A DNA stretch of 64,000 bases, taken from Armillaria gallica (lineage: Eukaryota; Basidiomycota; Agaricomycetes; Agaricales; Physalacriaceae). The notes beneath the pieces are model-generated. The model had not been told where the DNA came from. It ran no database searches and saw only the letters and a program-made list of their open reading frames with translations. The stretch spans positions 372,001-436,000 of the forward strand of contig JBANDB010000001.1 of assembly GCA_037576215.1 (NCBI GenBank), read 5' to 3'. The translations under genes were made by a program, and so were the position numbers. Of the stretch, positions 44,350 through 57,954 are shown piece after piece (the first letter of the stretch is position 1; each line of letters opens with the position of its first letter).

Positions 44350-47300
44350 AGAGCGAGATCGTGCCTCTGACATGGAGTCCATCAATGGAGATGCCGCAGA
44401 TCCTACGATTGCAATCTTCAAGCCGACTCATTATTATGACTCTGTATGAAGGCGGGAGTAAGTGCTATTTTTGAGCTGACATTGTCCAGCTTATAGGCTC
44501 TTTTGCTGGGTAGCTTGAGGTTCAGCTTGAAGCTACATGAATGTTTCAGATGGCCTAGTGGCTGAAAATAGAACGTCTGCAACAGAGTGCGCTTTGTGCG
44601 GGAGCTTGGCACGCTTCTATCATACTCGCTTGAATTGTATTAAACCTGTCAAGACGTTTTGGGCTGTACGAGCAAGTCAATTCAAAAAAAAAACTCGCTG
44701 GACAATGCTCCGACGAGATTCAATCTTATGGTTCCTGATTCATTGTCGAAAGAAGTCACCTGAAGTTGATTGAAAGATCACGAAGGCACGTATTACTGAG
44801 AGAGATCGGAGGAGTGTAACAGCGGACTAGATTGATTGAGAATTCCTACATCGAGTTCATTTTGTCTGACTGGAAGCATTGGGCTATTTACCGTACTTAA
44901 TTCGTGTCCTTCATGGAAAGTACTGCATCAGAGTGAATAGGTCGGCCCACCTAGCGCAGAAAGGCAGTAGATATCAACGTCAGGTCCAAAAACAAGGACC
45001 CTATTCGAGCACACAGTCTAAGTACAGAAGCTACCCAGTCATCCAGGGACATACGTAGCCGCTGGGAAATTTTTGCGGAGTAGATACTGAAGTTAGCTAG
45101 GTTGGTGCGGGGCGGCAAGATCTGCTAGGAGGAAGAAAGGTACGACCCAGTTCTCAAACTATCAGAGACCAAATAAGTGTAATGAGCGGTAGACAGTCTT
45201 GCTGCCATGGCCCTGTAGCTATACCATTTGCGGAGTGACCGAGATGTAAAATCTTCGCAGTGACGTCGTGCCAAGTTGGTTCGGAGATACCCGGACCGAT
45301 CATCCGGATGCCCGCTCTCGTTCAAACGTTCACGTCGTTCAGCATCAGTAAATGTCATGAACATCATTGTCGAAGATTTTACAGGAGCTATAGCACACCA
45401 AACAGGTGTATGCAATGGTCAATATCTATCGGGCCTGCGATGGTCAGAGAATCGGATCATGGTTTGCTTGGATAAAGTTCGCATTCTTCTCTTGTTTTAC
45501 TGAAACGTATTGATATTGAATACATAGCATGGCACGCAACTACATTAATGTCGAGCTCGGCATAACCCAGAGGTCTCGGTCTAAGCAGATTCTGAACAGG
45601 CCGCATAGGAAAAAAAGTTGGTGTTGATGACCAAAATAGCATGCTAGTCGAGAATACCAGCAGACATGTGTGCTGATTTTCTTCTGATTCTATCTCTCTA
45701 TCTCATTAATGCAGCACTTCTTGTTCGGACAGTAATATCTCTCTCTATGACAACCAGCCACACCCACACTCTATCGTAACATTACAGGTGTTTGGAAAGG
45801 CTGTCCAGGAATCCGACATGCACACTACGACAAACAAGACGTGAATTTCCAGGTCAAAACCGAAATTGAGCACCTTCGGAGTTTCCGTTAGTTTTTGCGA
45901 GATTTCTCGGTGCACTGTGTGGGACCTACACTGACAGGCATCTACAGCGATGTAGGAGAAACGAAGTTGCGGCAAAAACTGAATAGAAAGGACATTGGAA
46001 CTGGCTGGGGGCGACGGTTCGCGTTATGATCACCGCTCTATGTAAAAGGACTGTTCGGTTCGTTTCACCTGTCCGTCTTCTCTCACTGGTGGCATGGAAC
46101 TCCGTCCTTCATCACCGTCGTTATGATTGCTACGGCATCTTCCAGCGCTACACACCACGTGTCGTCTGCCCCAGTTTCCAGCGATCCCGCCTTTACCGCA
46201 GAGGGTAGTAGCGCACGGAGGCGCGCATGGTGCTGGTCTCGTCGTAACAGCCTCACTGGCAATACCGCTCGTTGTGGCGTTGTGCTCGTAGGCGCAATCA
46301 ATTCTGATAGCCTCGTGATAGCTCATATATGCAGGGCTTGGATGCTGCTACGTAGGTAGCATGAAAGAAAGGGAGAAGGTCCGTAACTATTTTTATCCTC
46401 GCGAACAATGAATCTCATTGTCAAGACTAGGTGCGGCGGTTGTCACTGCTGCTGGTCAAAGTAGATGACGACCTGAAAATTAAGGATCAAAAGACGAGCA
46501 TCACGCTTCTGACCCGCTGATGCTGTCCATACTCTTGGAGTGTACTTTGCTACCATATCACGCTCTTGTCGGTATGATTCGACGCGGATGAAACAGCGTT
46601 TGCCACCCTCTGGATGTATAGGTTATCAAGAACATCATATCGCAAAAGCTCTGAATGATGCCATCTGCCACGGTAAATTTTCTACACCCAGCGTCTACGC
46701 TCTCCGAAAAGATTGGCGTCGCCATCACCAGCATGACCCGCGATGGGGGTTATCTGTCTCCATCTTACGAGACCGGTGATATCGCCTTCCGGACGCTCTC
46801 TTGTGCTTGTTCTCATACTCAACGGAACGATGACTCTCCCTCGCCCTCTCTTGTGCGATAAATGATGGTTTTTTTTTTGAAGAATGTATAGGGATAAGAG
46901 CGGTGAGCCTGGGTCGCCCTCCTACCCCACGTTGGGGTTATCAGGGATTTCTACCCATACGAGTCCAACACTGAGGAAATGCTTAATGCACGCCGTTTCG
47001 GGCGCTGTGGGACTCAATCCAGTATCAATGCCTCACGTTTCAAGGTATGTACCTGGCCGCAGCTGTGGAGGCCTTTTTCATTGATAGTCCTCTAGCCCAG
47101 GTGATGGCCTGCTACTTAAGAATAGCGGCACTCTTGCAGACCGAATGCAGGCCCTGCGCGATAATAGTTTACCTGTCCGCATGTCTTAACACTTGTTGCG
47201 CCAGCACTCATCCCCAGGACAGTCATCGTCGTCTCCCGTTCACACCGTGCGTCGTTCCCGAATGCTACCGCCGCCATCACCATCATCGTCGCTGGTCGTG

Positions 47301-48150
47301 GAGCTATCCGGATCTCCGCCCTCTCCGTGATCAGTTTCTTCCACTCCGCTTCTCCCGGCTGCTGCGCGGTGAACCTCCTATAGGTCAGGAGAGTCGGCAC
47401 TACGCAGAGAAGGCCAAATGGCACCTTCCTTACCAACCAGGACCTTGTGATATAATCTCGCTTTCAGGAACCAACGCTTGGCCTTCGCCGGTGTTTAACG
47501 AAGGAAGCCGATTTGACAAGGAAGAAGAGAAATGATGCGGCGATATCAGATTATTTTGCGAAGCCCTTGGCAGAAGAAATCTACGTAGATATCTGTTGGG
47601 TATGCCCATACACTGGTATAGCGACCGAGAATCGAATTCCCTAGTGCTTCAATCGGGTTAACGCTCTCTTACCAAGCAATGCTTGACGGCAGTTGATCAG
47701 GTGCAGTCCTGTCACTACTCTCCTAAGCAAGTTATTCCATAACCGGTGTCGTCCAAGGATAGATCCTGAAGGAAGACAACCCACGTCAAGGAGTAGCAAA
47801 ACGGTCCTTCACCACCATGGATTTGTTTACTCCCTCTCAAAGGACTGGTAAATAGAACTGTATTGATCCTTCGGTCGCCCATCCGAAGCGGGGATCCTCC
47901 CGCTGATATTTCTCAAGCTGAGACTCGATCTGTGTTATGGTACGGCCCAGACATATCTGGATTCGTGTTCACAGCAACAGACTTTGGGCGATGACCGGAT
48001 GTCATTGAAGAAACGGAACCTGGATTGTCGACAATCGGCAATACAAACAGCGTAAATTGTGTTGCTGTCCGGGTATCATATTTAGATCATGTTGGTATCC
48101 CGCTTCCTATATTTTACTCTTTTACTCTGGACACCCAACACTCCTAGCCT
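44350..48150. other. Stretch without a recognised gene
   Basis: Short frames at 45125-45415, 46030-46326, 46123-46359 and 47047-47535 do not show a consistent domain. Parts near 46080-46200 and 47215-47370 have similar Ser/Thr/Ala-rich hydrophobic readings and may be remnants of one repeated gene. An AT-rich T run lies at 46870-46878. Confidence 0.4.
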
Positions 48151-48243
48151 ACTCTTACGTCCGATTCTTGAGCCTAAGGCGTAGTGGACCACATTTGAAC
48201 CCATCAGCGAGTCGCGGCAGTGTTAGCTGATATACGGGATGCT

Positions 48244-48745
48244 TCAGCTGCCACCTTGGTGTTGCCGATAGCAGCTGGGGCAGTACGAATCGATGTGGGG
48301 AGCTACTGAACATATCAGCGGGAAAGGCCAGAACACCAGAAGCTTTCGAGTCCATACAATACTGCTCAGGATAGCGACGGCTGAGATGCATTGGTTAGTG
48401 GCAGCATTCCAGATGAGAGCCAGTCCGAGCTTACTATTGCCAACAGGTCTTTATACAAGCCGGAGGTTTGCAGTCTGCAGGATGGAACAGACTAAACCTG
48501 CAGGTGGAGTGCTCACATCGAATCTAGAAATGATGTAAAATGCAAGAAAAGTGGGGATAAAATGTCATACAATTTCTTCGGGCTGAGATTAGGCAATCAG
48601 CAGGGGTGAAAAGGCCGGACTGTGAAGGACGCACGAGATTGACCGTATGGCCGCATCGGAGGTAGACATTCCTGACACTGGATGGAACTGATGGGTAGAG
48701 TAGATGTGACAGCGGAAAAACTGCTCACTGGCGGCGCCGGCACAT
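48244..48745 (-). CDS. Small cysteine-rich putative zinc-binding protein, copy 5
   Basis: Six exons give 80 residues from ATG 48745 to TGA 48246-48244. The product reads MCRRRHVRNVYLRCGHTVN, PEEI, IRCEHSTCRFSLFHPADCK, TCWQY, RRYPEQYS, HIDSYCPSCYRQ. All Cys/His positions are conserved and every junction keeps frame. A TATA box lies about 95-105 nt upstream. Confidence 0.8.
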
Positions 48746-48879
48746 TGTTTAGTATGCGCGCGGGATGGCGGAAAGATAAGGATGTGGCACGAGGTCGAAA
48801 ATAGCTGGGAAGGTATAGGATGCTGAACCCATAGATGGATACCCGTTTTATAAATCAAGACCGGTGATCTATTGATTTA

Positions 48880-51800
48880 TTCATTCGAGACTGAGAACGT
48901 TCCTTTTTACGGAACTAGGCCATATCAAGGAGGAAAAGGGAATGCGCAAAATGCACCGGTAGAGAGGCATTAAGTCGTAGAGATTGGCTCAGTACACACT
49001 CACCATGAGAAAGGGATGATTGACAAAAAAAAACCGGAGAAAAAACAACAACAACTCAGTAAATTTGAGATTCACGCAAGCATATCAATCAACAATTGTT
49101 CAGAAGGCAACCTCAGGTAGTGATCGGAACGAATACTATATGCATGACCAGGAGAATTCTTCTGGGCCGTGTTTGATATTACCGTGGCTGATTTCTGGAA
49201 TAAGAACTCTCTGGATGATATTCTGATCGGATATAAGAGTATCTGTGGTAAATGGCTGCCGTTTTATATCTTGTCTTCCATAGTGAATAAATGTAGGGAT
49301 CTATGTGCGGAAGAAATTCGAACATAACCCAGTATCATCTGAATGAGAATACAAGATTTCAGCCATCGGCCAAGTCGTCGCCTGAGTTTATGCCCATGTG
49401 ATAACGGATAGCGCCCATCTCACCCAAGGTGAAGGACGGCGTGTTTAGGAAAGACGGTGTGAAACCAACGAGAAACCAAGCTTGTTTCTAGTTTCGGGAC
49501 TCGGACCGGAGACAACGTGTGCTTTGTCACGTGTATTCCCCGAACTTGGACTTTCGCCGTTACCACCATCACCACGTCTAGCACCGATGCACGTTACATG
49601 ACAATGGCGCCATAGGATTCTATAAGAGTCTACATAAATTTGGTAGTCTCGAGCGCGGCGGAGGCGGATATCTAGAGCGCGTGACGTTGTCGTTCCCTTG
49701 GTCTGGGTAAGCACGTTATCCCCTCCGTACGGGATGAAACTCATTGCCAATGCTATACACAGTGCGTGATGATAAGCAATGCCTAGGACAGACGCGTCCT
49801 CTTCGGAGGAGATCACAAACAGCCGGGATGGCCGCTGGCATTGAGTCCAAGGAAGGAATTCGGCGTCGATGACCATTGCGCAGGAATGTGGCACTGGCAA
49901 GGAATCATTAGAAGGCCTGAAGATCCGTACGTTAATAGCTTCTTTCCTTATTATTTCAATCTCACAGCTGCCACCAGTCGTTTCGCCTCCGCTAGTCTCA
50001 ATATTCAATAATGGTTCTGTTTTACCATTATACATCTGCTGACGCTGAAGATCGGTATTACCCATCCGCCGTACTCGTACACAAGTGAGCGAATCAGGCT
50101 ACGTGTCACGGTTATCGAAATCATGGAATGCCGGCTCTTTTACCATGCTGGCAACGACCAACTCCGTGCTACGACCGTCTCGTCCTTATACTCTATCAGT
50201 CATGATAATTGATCGGAGGGACTTCGACGAGTATTCTGTGACTAAGAAGCTGCCGATTTCCTGGCTGCACAGTGGGCCGTTATGGTCAATCTTCTCAATC
50301 ATGATCTCGTCCGTGACTATAAGCGCACTACGAGACAGGATTTCGCTCAGCATGGCGGGGTAAATTCCGACCGACTATCAAAGGCCAGCCAGCTCCTTTG
50401 GCAGAGCCGTCTTCTCTCACTCGATCACCGTTGGTGTCGTAACTCTGTCTTTCACCGCCATTATTATTGCCCCTCCCCTCACCACCTTACCACTGCTGTA
50501 TTCCGCAAAAATCCAAGCCACACCGCCATCATGCCCGTTATCTTAACTGCCTCTTCTCTCCCACGGCATCCTATGCCAAAATGATTACAATTTCGCTGTC
50601 CATGTACTACCTTGTAGCTGTCATCACTGCAGTATACCGCTTGGTTTTGTTCTCGATTCTTATTGCTCTTCTAGCTTTTCAATCAATACACGTGGTACAA
50701 AATCATTTTGGTCTCCGCGATGATGATCGTATCATTTCCTTCGCATCAGCTCCGTCGTCGGATCCAGTGATCCGCTTGCCTTGAGGCTTCCAAAGTGATC
50801 TCGTCTCACCTTCTCTCTTTCCCGGCGCCGGTAGACGATCTTCTGCTGGGCCTTTGACGTTTGGAACATGCGAGGTGAACACGGTGCGTTACTTCTCCCT
50901 CTGCAAGAAGCCACAAATCTCATGAATACTATAGACAATGTACGACATAGATATTGTCACCGTTGAAGGTGCTGGTCCCAAAGGGCATCAACGATGCAAC
51001 CGATTACCGGGTTTCGTAGTGCGATCAATTCACCGCTATGGATGGCTTAGATACTGGGAAAATAAAGGAAGGGTGCGCAACTGGATGTCACCAGCCAGAG
51101 GAGATGAAGAGAGAATCACAGAAGAAAAGATGGAGATCATACTCGTCACCGGCTACATCGACCTCGCCTGCAGTGAATTTCCTGACTCCCGCATGTCTTC
51201 GAGCGCTTCATGTTCCTAGAATCATGTATTCTTGATTCTTGGTGTGCACATCACCGGCGCGTATCAAGCTCTTCCTGATTCGACGTGGATACAAATACCG
51301 ACCACAACGACATCGAGGCCATTATCTTGAAGAACAGAAATCTTTAAGCAAGTTTTTACCGAGCAATACCATTATGTCATTTCAGTGGTCCACTTGGTCA
51401 TGGTGAAGCGTGGTTACTCGATATCAATGGCTGAATCCAAAGTAGCGGACTTCTTGAGAACAGAGTCGACGAACTCTGCTCTTCTCAAACGCCTCGTGCC
51501 CATCTTCATCATTATCGTCGGAAACTCGAGGCGCCATGGCTCATAAGAGTTACGTTTCAACGCGACGAGATGCGAGTCCGAGTCCGCCCACATTTCATAG
51601 CGGAGCTCATCACTTTTTTGGCCGCACCGGCTAACAGAAGGCTAGGCAATTAGCTCCGTTTTAACCATAGCGAGAAACGCTCTATCGTCGCCAGCACTTT
51701 GACGGGGAATTCTATGAGAAACTGCGGAGGGGCGGGTGAACTCCTGAACGTTACGTCAACGGTTTCCTTTCAAGATACCGGTGAGTTCATGTCAACGTGG

Positions 51801-53640
51801 TTGTACCTGTCTCATTTTACCAGTATGCTTCAATGTCGACCTTTTTGACAATCACGTTGGCTGTCCTTTCATAAAGCATGACCTTGAATGGCTCGCCCAC
51901 TGTTGGTTAGGATAGTCCACTGCTTTCGGTAGTCTTGGATATCCGATCGTTCCTGTTTGTAGGCTAAAGGATCACCCCTTATTCCGAACAGCGCTCGCTA
52001 CGTATCAGGCCCAGTGCGCCCTCGTTTTCAGTGAACGGGATGCGGCGGTTGCGGATCAACGACGAACCGTCATACCATACCTTTCAATTCATTCTCGCGT
52101 TGTCGTCAAACTCGGCGTAGCATCGTCATTCAACGCCGTATCATCATCCCAGACGAATGATCACATTGCATGTGAAGAGGCTGTTTTGTTGGAGTATTGA
52201 TTCGGAGGCAAGAACGAACTTTGGGAGGATGAACAGGTGCTTTAAAGACAGTGCGTGCAACGCCGGGGAGCGAACCGTTATCTGCAAACGTGATAAGTTA
52301 CCCATTCTTGTGGTTCACCGGGCGAATGATGGAACAAATTCGGCAATTCAAGTCCAGTACCGGAAAGAGGACGTTTGGGCGCACAACATCGACACCCTTG
52401 TCTTCGTCCACTATGGCTATTGACAGATTTCGACCAACATTGTTGGTCATTCACACAATCTTCCACGGACCACAATATTCCACCGTGAGTTACATACCCC
52501 CTCATACTACCACTAAGCAGTTGGATTGACGTTCACTCTAAGACAGTTCGAGGGCACATATTAGATGAACTGGATTCAAGTCTTGGATATGAGGCCGCTG
52601 AAGACCTTACATTACTTATAGTGAACGAAGCACGTATAAGTGAACTGCGATGCTCAGCAGGACGAGATCTGTGGCGACCGCCCTTGCTGTTTAAGGAGGT
52701 ACATATTTTGATATGTAAGCTGCGGCTTAGACTCACAACATGCGTAGTCAGTGACCAGTACACTGGAAGGGGAATTTCTAGACAGGCCAGCCCGGCATGG
52801 AGATTCCTCCAGACTCTATCTATGGCATCTACAGCAAGGTCCGAACAATACCCTCGATGGCATAACCAGCACGTGCGTACAGTGGTGCTTCCTGTTCTAG
52901 AATAACTAACTGTGGTCTCAGGCTTTCCACTATCATTCTCCATTCCATCTCGAAACCTTGGGTTCCCGAGTGCTTTGATAAATTCAAATGGTCACGATAG
53001 TACAATAAAAATGAACATATACGTCTCTGATTCATTACCCAGGGGATGAAACAACACGACGATACACTTGTGATGTAAATCTATGATTGACTAGAAAACG
53101 CCTGCTACGCTACGCTGCCTTTAAGCGCCCAAGTTAGCAAAGTGGACATATGCGGCGAAAGATCTTTCGACTGATGCTTCTCTGGTGAGTGGATGTCTTG
53201 CTACATTGAACTAAAGATTTTTCGGCTTCTCCGGGTAGCCTGTTTCCGATTGGGACTTGACCTGCTTTAATTCAAGCTGATGTTAAGTTCCTGGGCTCAC
53301 ATGTAGGGCTGTCTTCTGAATGGGTCCGCGTCGATTCCGTCGCTTGACAAAAAACCTTATGTGACTTCTATAACATTCCAATGGACGACACATTACCTTG
53401 CAGTAACATCGACGCTGATAGCGGAGACTTAACCCGACAACTAGGTCTAATTAGTCTCGCAGCATGCAACCGGGAAGAGAGAATCCGCGACAGACTCTGC
53501 CGCAGTCAGACTGTCCAGATGTCATATTTAGATGCACTGGTTCTATCGACACGAGGGACTATCGTGTGTCCGCTTCATATCTGAAGCCTTCTATTGTGCT
53601 ATTCAAAATGAATGCCGAGATTGAAAATCGCATATACTCT
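48880..53640. other. Stretch without a recognised gene
   Basis: The longest frame (49445-50065, minus, 206 codons) has no domain I can name. The peptide reading QWAVMVNLL...RDYKRTTRQ near 50255-50340 recurs, diverged, near 61840-61905, so a decayed repeated gene is likely. Other frames (50732-50938, 52157-52423, 52533-52943) are not convincing. Confidence 0.4.
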
Positions 53641-55440
53641 CCTTGTTGTCTCTCAAGTTTAGTAGATCTTAGTAGGTCGTAGTGAACGTGAATACGGTAA
53701 GTACTGTACTTTAGGGCCTATCAGTATCCTTGCATAGGTTTCCAGCCAGTCCTCCCATCGGTGATTATTCATAACACACGAGCCTCGGAGCAAACACACG
53801 AGTAAAGCACGCATGCCCATTGCATATGCTATGGACTACATTTGGTCGGGAGCCGTGAGTTAAAGTTTGCTTAGCTCAATTGAAAGGGGTAGCAGAGTAT
53901 GGGTGTCGTGCATGTGGTCACTGGCGAAATATACTGATCCCTGAGTAATTCCCAGGTTGCTGTGTCTAGCACCAATGTTCACCGCCTCAACACTGCCTGC
54001 AAGCGTGCGCAGGAAGCGATAGAACCCGTTCGGCTCAATCGACCAATGATGCCGATCATGAACTTTTGAGATCATCGAACGCTTTGATGCAGAGTTATGC
54101 CAGGTATTAGGGGAGGCGCTTAATCATGTTATCTCCGGTTTGATACTTCGAGGACTAGTGCGTATTGGAACAACTACTAGGACCGAGCCGATAACCATAG
54201 GGTCGAGTAAGTCAGTGCAATGATATCCCGGCACTATTTGATAACTGATGCGGTATTGGTATTACACCAGCTGAGAGCAGGAGGGGCAATATTTGTTGAT
54301 GCGGGGAGCTAAGTAGTATCGCAAAAATCAGCATAGAAAAAGATATTAACTGGCAAGCATTGTCGTACTGTACTGCTCAGGATAACGAAGGCTAAAAATA
54401 TGATTAGAGGAGCGCGTGAGGAGAGCCAGGAACAGCGTACTATTGCCAACAAGTCCGCAAGCAAGCAGGTGGTCTGCAGCTCGGAGGATGAAAAAGACTG
54501 AACCTGCAATTGGGCTGCTCGCATCTAATCTAGAAAAGATGCTAAATGTGAGAACCTGGAACAGTGCTATGTAGTATTATTCATACAACTTCTTCGGGCT
54601 AAATCCATGGTGATCATGAACTACGGACATTTTGAATCGTCAAAGACATACGAGGTTGACGGTATGGCCACATCGGGTGTAAATATTCATTACTCTGTGC
54701 AAGAGCGATGAGTAGAGCAACTCATGTAACGAGGGGCATTTACTCACTGACGACGACGGCACATCACAAATATATGGATTCAGCGAAGATAAGTATGTAA
54801 TGCGAGGTTAAGAGATAGCTGGGAACACCGAGAGTACCATAAATGGTACCCTTTTTATAAATCGAGACCAACCATCTATTGTTTTTCGGGCAGTTTTGGG
54901 AGCACGCACAGTGAGATTCATAGCAATAAGCGGTATCGGCAGAAGAGCAGCGAGCGTGCTGAGTACATCGGCCGAGGGCCGTTAAGCCGGAGTAACTCGT
55001 TGCTCGGTGATGTGATAGCCTGTGCGAACCCAATAGCCCAGCACATATCTTCGTTGGTAGCTACTGAGTAAACGAAGGTGGTGACAATTGAAACACCGAC
55101 TCACCTAGCAAACGTACTGTGAAAGATTCAACTAGATAGGAACATTGACGTGGGCGCCAATATCATATTTCACTTATTTCGGGTCGGCAGGGACGATCAG
55201 ATGCATTATTAGTGCTGTGTGAACTAACATACTGAGTCCGAGACGCTTGAATGACTGCTAGCCGGATCAGGTCGATAAGCGTTTGAGAGTAATGAACGTA
55301 CCGAAATAGCACGGTATAGCGTCTGTACTAACATCATTGAGCATGCTCGCTATTCACAAAGTCGGCAGGGAACAAGAGCGAAGGACCTGTAGTTACAAAT
55401 AAGGACTCTTCTCCCCCTGATTGGAGAACCAAGAAGAAAG
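53640..55440. repeat. Segmental duplication unit, right copy
   Basis: Direct, diverged duplicate of 1-1690, with the cysteine-rich gene at 54262-54764 in the matching position. The right end abuts a truncated F-box pseudogene, placing the duplication boundary near 55440-55466. Confidence 0.75.
54262..54764 (-). CDS. Small cysteine-rich putative zinc-binding protein, copy 6
   Basis: Six exons give 76 residues from ATG 54764 to TAA 54264-54262. Blocks are MCRRRQVMNIYTRCGHTVN, PEEV, IRCEQPNCRFSLFHPPSCR, TCWQY, LRYPEQYT and INKYCPSCSQLV. The Arg of RNVY is Met and the Ser of QYS is Thr, but all Cys/His ligands remain. It is the direct counterpart of copy 1 within the 1.7 kb duplication. Confidence 0.8.
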
Positions 55441-55465
55441 GCGAGCCAATGATATAATAGGGTTT

Positions 55466-56161
55466 CTATACGAGATGAGGAGCTCTGATAGCCATTGTAT
55501 TCGGGGAAACGATGTCCTTCGAGGAAACGCACATCTCCCAGTACTCGATAGACAGATGTATACGTTCTAGGAAAGGGAAATTCTTTCGTTTGCCAACCGA
55601 GCTCGGGTACGTGTCGCTCTTGATCTGAGTCCAGGGAAGGTCACAGTGGCCCAATAGGTTGACATCACCGCCGATATTGCGTAGGGATGGGGCGTTACGG
55701 AGTGCGAAGTAGTCTCCAGTCATTGGAAGAGATGGTATTGGTGACATGATGTATATCGCACTGGGATCAGGGAGAGATCCTGCAATGTGGGCGATTTGAG
55801 ACGCGCAAATTCGGGAATCGACAAAAAGAGCGTCTTCCATCCGCAGGCGTGACGAGATGAGGACTTTGGTGAAGAGAGGTCCTTCATAGAGGATACAGTG
55901 AATGCGACTTTTCAGTGGGTGTGTACCGGAGCGATGGACCTGTAGATTTAAGGTGCGAATAGATTTCCGAGGCTTCTTATCTCGGACGTGGAGGTGTATG
56001 TTGGACCAAAGACGGGGAAAGGATAGACATATGGCACGCCATTTGCTGCAGAGCTTCGTTAGCGTCCACTGTGAATGATCCACAGAACTCATCGGCCAGA
56101 GCGGCATTGCTTTCTATATCCTAGACCGAATTTCTGGCGAGAGCCGTCTAATGGGATGCAT
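55466..56161 (-). pseudogene. F-box protein, truncated and with a nonsense codon
   Basis: From ATG 56161 the frame reads MHPIRRLSPEIRSRI, the start of a fungal F-box, then a TAG at 56116-56114. It resumes with the F-box second half (QWTLTKLCSKWRAICLSFPR) and a leucine-rich part closely related to the F-box gene at 63002-64000 (NAPSLRNIGGDVNLLGHCDL; PNTMAIRAPHLV). It stops where the relative continues, at the edge of the duplicated unit. Intact proteins of this type pair with Skp1 in ubiquitin ligases. Confidence 0.75.
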
Positions 56162-56689
56162 CGTTGGACTGAAGGAGCTGCGGAAGGCGCCATTCCTAAT
56201 AGTGTCACTTAGCGAAGGACGCGACTATTGAGCTTGCATCCACATTTGCGGCACGGGCATAGATTGGGAGTCATCGGTGTAGCTTCACTGTTAGTGTTAA
56301 GATAATGAGTTGGCTATTTTATTAGCGGGTAAATTTTAATTTGAACAGACGACTGACTTTAGTCCTTAGCACAAAAGGGCGGCATGTTTGAATAATGCAA
56401 AGTACGTGATACACTATAAGAGGGAATGATGAGCGATGAAAAAAAGGTCATGAAATAGCTGAAAAGGGACAAACACTAAATTGCGTGTTCATTCTCCGGT
56501 GGCATCCGGCCCGGCCCTGGTGTTTGCTCGACCTGGTGTCTACATGAGTTGCATACGCGTCTTTAACGCGTATTCCTCTCTTCCTTCTGTATTACTGATA
56601 TTATACCTTCAATGGTAAGAATACTTCTGGCCATTTTCCCTGTTGTAGCCACGGATTCGATAAACCCTCGATCTTAACGGCTGAGGACT

Positions 56690-57306
56690 ATTGCCCATCC
56701 GAAATAGATCCTCTCAGTTGATCTTGTTGAGTGTTGAAGACTAACTCTGTCTCATGGTAAGTACGACCAAGGCAGAGATATTTGAATTTAGACAACCGAT
56801 ATATGGGGACACAGCAGTTCCATCCGGGAGATCCCAGAGCCAGCGTCACTGTATTCGGGAGAGATTCAAAGAGGGAGTCATCGAAATACGACATCTTCCG
56901 AGACGTAACGCGTAAATCTCGGTCATAATTGGTGGCTATGTGAAAACTTTGAGTAAGAAGAACCTCGTGGGAGTACATGTGACTTGGCCCCAGCTGGAAT
57001 AGAACTTGAAACAGCGCACTTTTCGAGGAGAATGGGAAAGTTTCTATATACAGGAGGCACAAAAAAACGGCGGACACAAAGAAGGCATCAATCCGGTGTT
57101 TTGTGGGACGGACATATCACAAAAATTTCAGAGGCCTGCAAGCTAGATTGAAATGCGATCTTTACATGTATCAACTTTCGGTAATCGGTTGCCAAATTGA
57201 AGTAAATTACCGGTTTAAAGTTCTTTCCGGTTATCTCGTATTTTTCATTAGAAGCGCACTTGCTGATGTTGTCGCCAGAGCCTGAGAGGTTACAACCGGA
57301 AATCAA
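56690..57306 (-). other. Uncharacterised open frames, possible F-box C-terminal remnant
   Basis: A 129-codon frame (57077-56688) includes SLPNTVTLALGSPGWN and LSKFKYLCLGRTYHETE, with the look of a leucine-rich tail. A second frame (57306-57088) precedes it. There is no recognisable start domain. Confidence 0.3.
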
Positions 57307-57954
57307 AGCTGTTTGATGGAGCCCCTCGCGCGTTCGAAAGACGGTAAATCAATGCCATCCAGGTCCTCGATTATATAGTGAGGCCCTTGATGGTAACTCC
57401 CTCGAGACGAATATAACCAAACGACGATCAATCCTGCTAGTGATTTGAGCAGGTTCAGGGGGTACAATTGTGCTTCTTTACCACATCGAGGCGGACGACC
57501 TCAGTTCGAACCTGGACCAACGAGGGACATGTCCCAATTTGTCCGAGCTGCCAAGAAATCGAAAGTGCTTTTTTTACTTCGAAAGGTCCCGCCCATCGTT
57601 ATAAACATCATCATTGTCACATAACGCGATATGCCAGTCCGCTGTAGAGACGGCCGTAGCTCACAGTGCTTTCTTTTCAATGAATCTGGCATATGGATGC
57701 AATTGACGCTTGATTGACGCCGATCAGGGACGTGGCGATCGTACAGATCACCGAGCGCTTCAGACGAATTCAATCTCTTATAAGTATATTGGACACGATG
57801 ACTCATCACTCGTAGCTAAGCTTGGGCATGGTTCCTTCAGGCATTTATATCAGTCATTCATTTAAATACTGACGGCTATTCTTTAGTCGAGAACTCATGG
57901 CTGTAGGGTCTAAGTCTATCCAAATAATGATTGACAGGGTAAATTAAGTAATGC

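Noticed and set aside
49445..50065. 206-codon minus-strand frame
   Set aside because: No recognisable domain, start context or repeat support; listed only within the gene-poor stretch.
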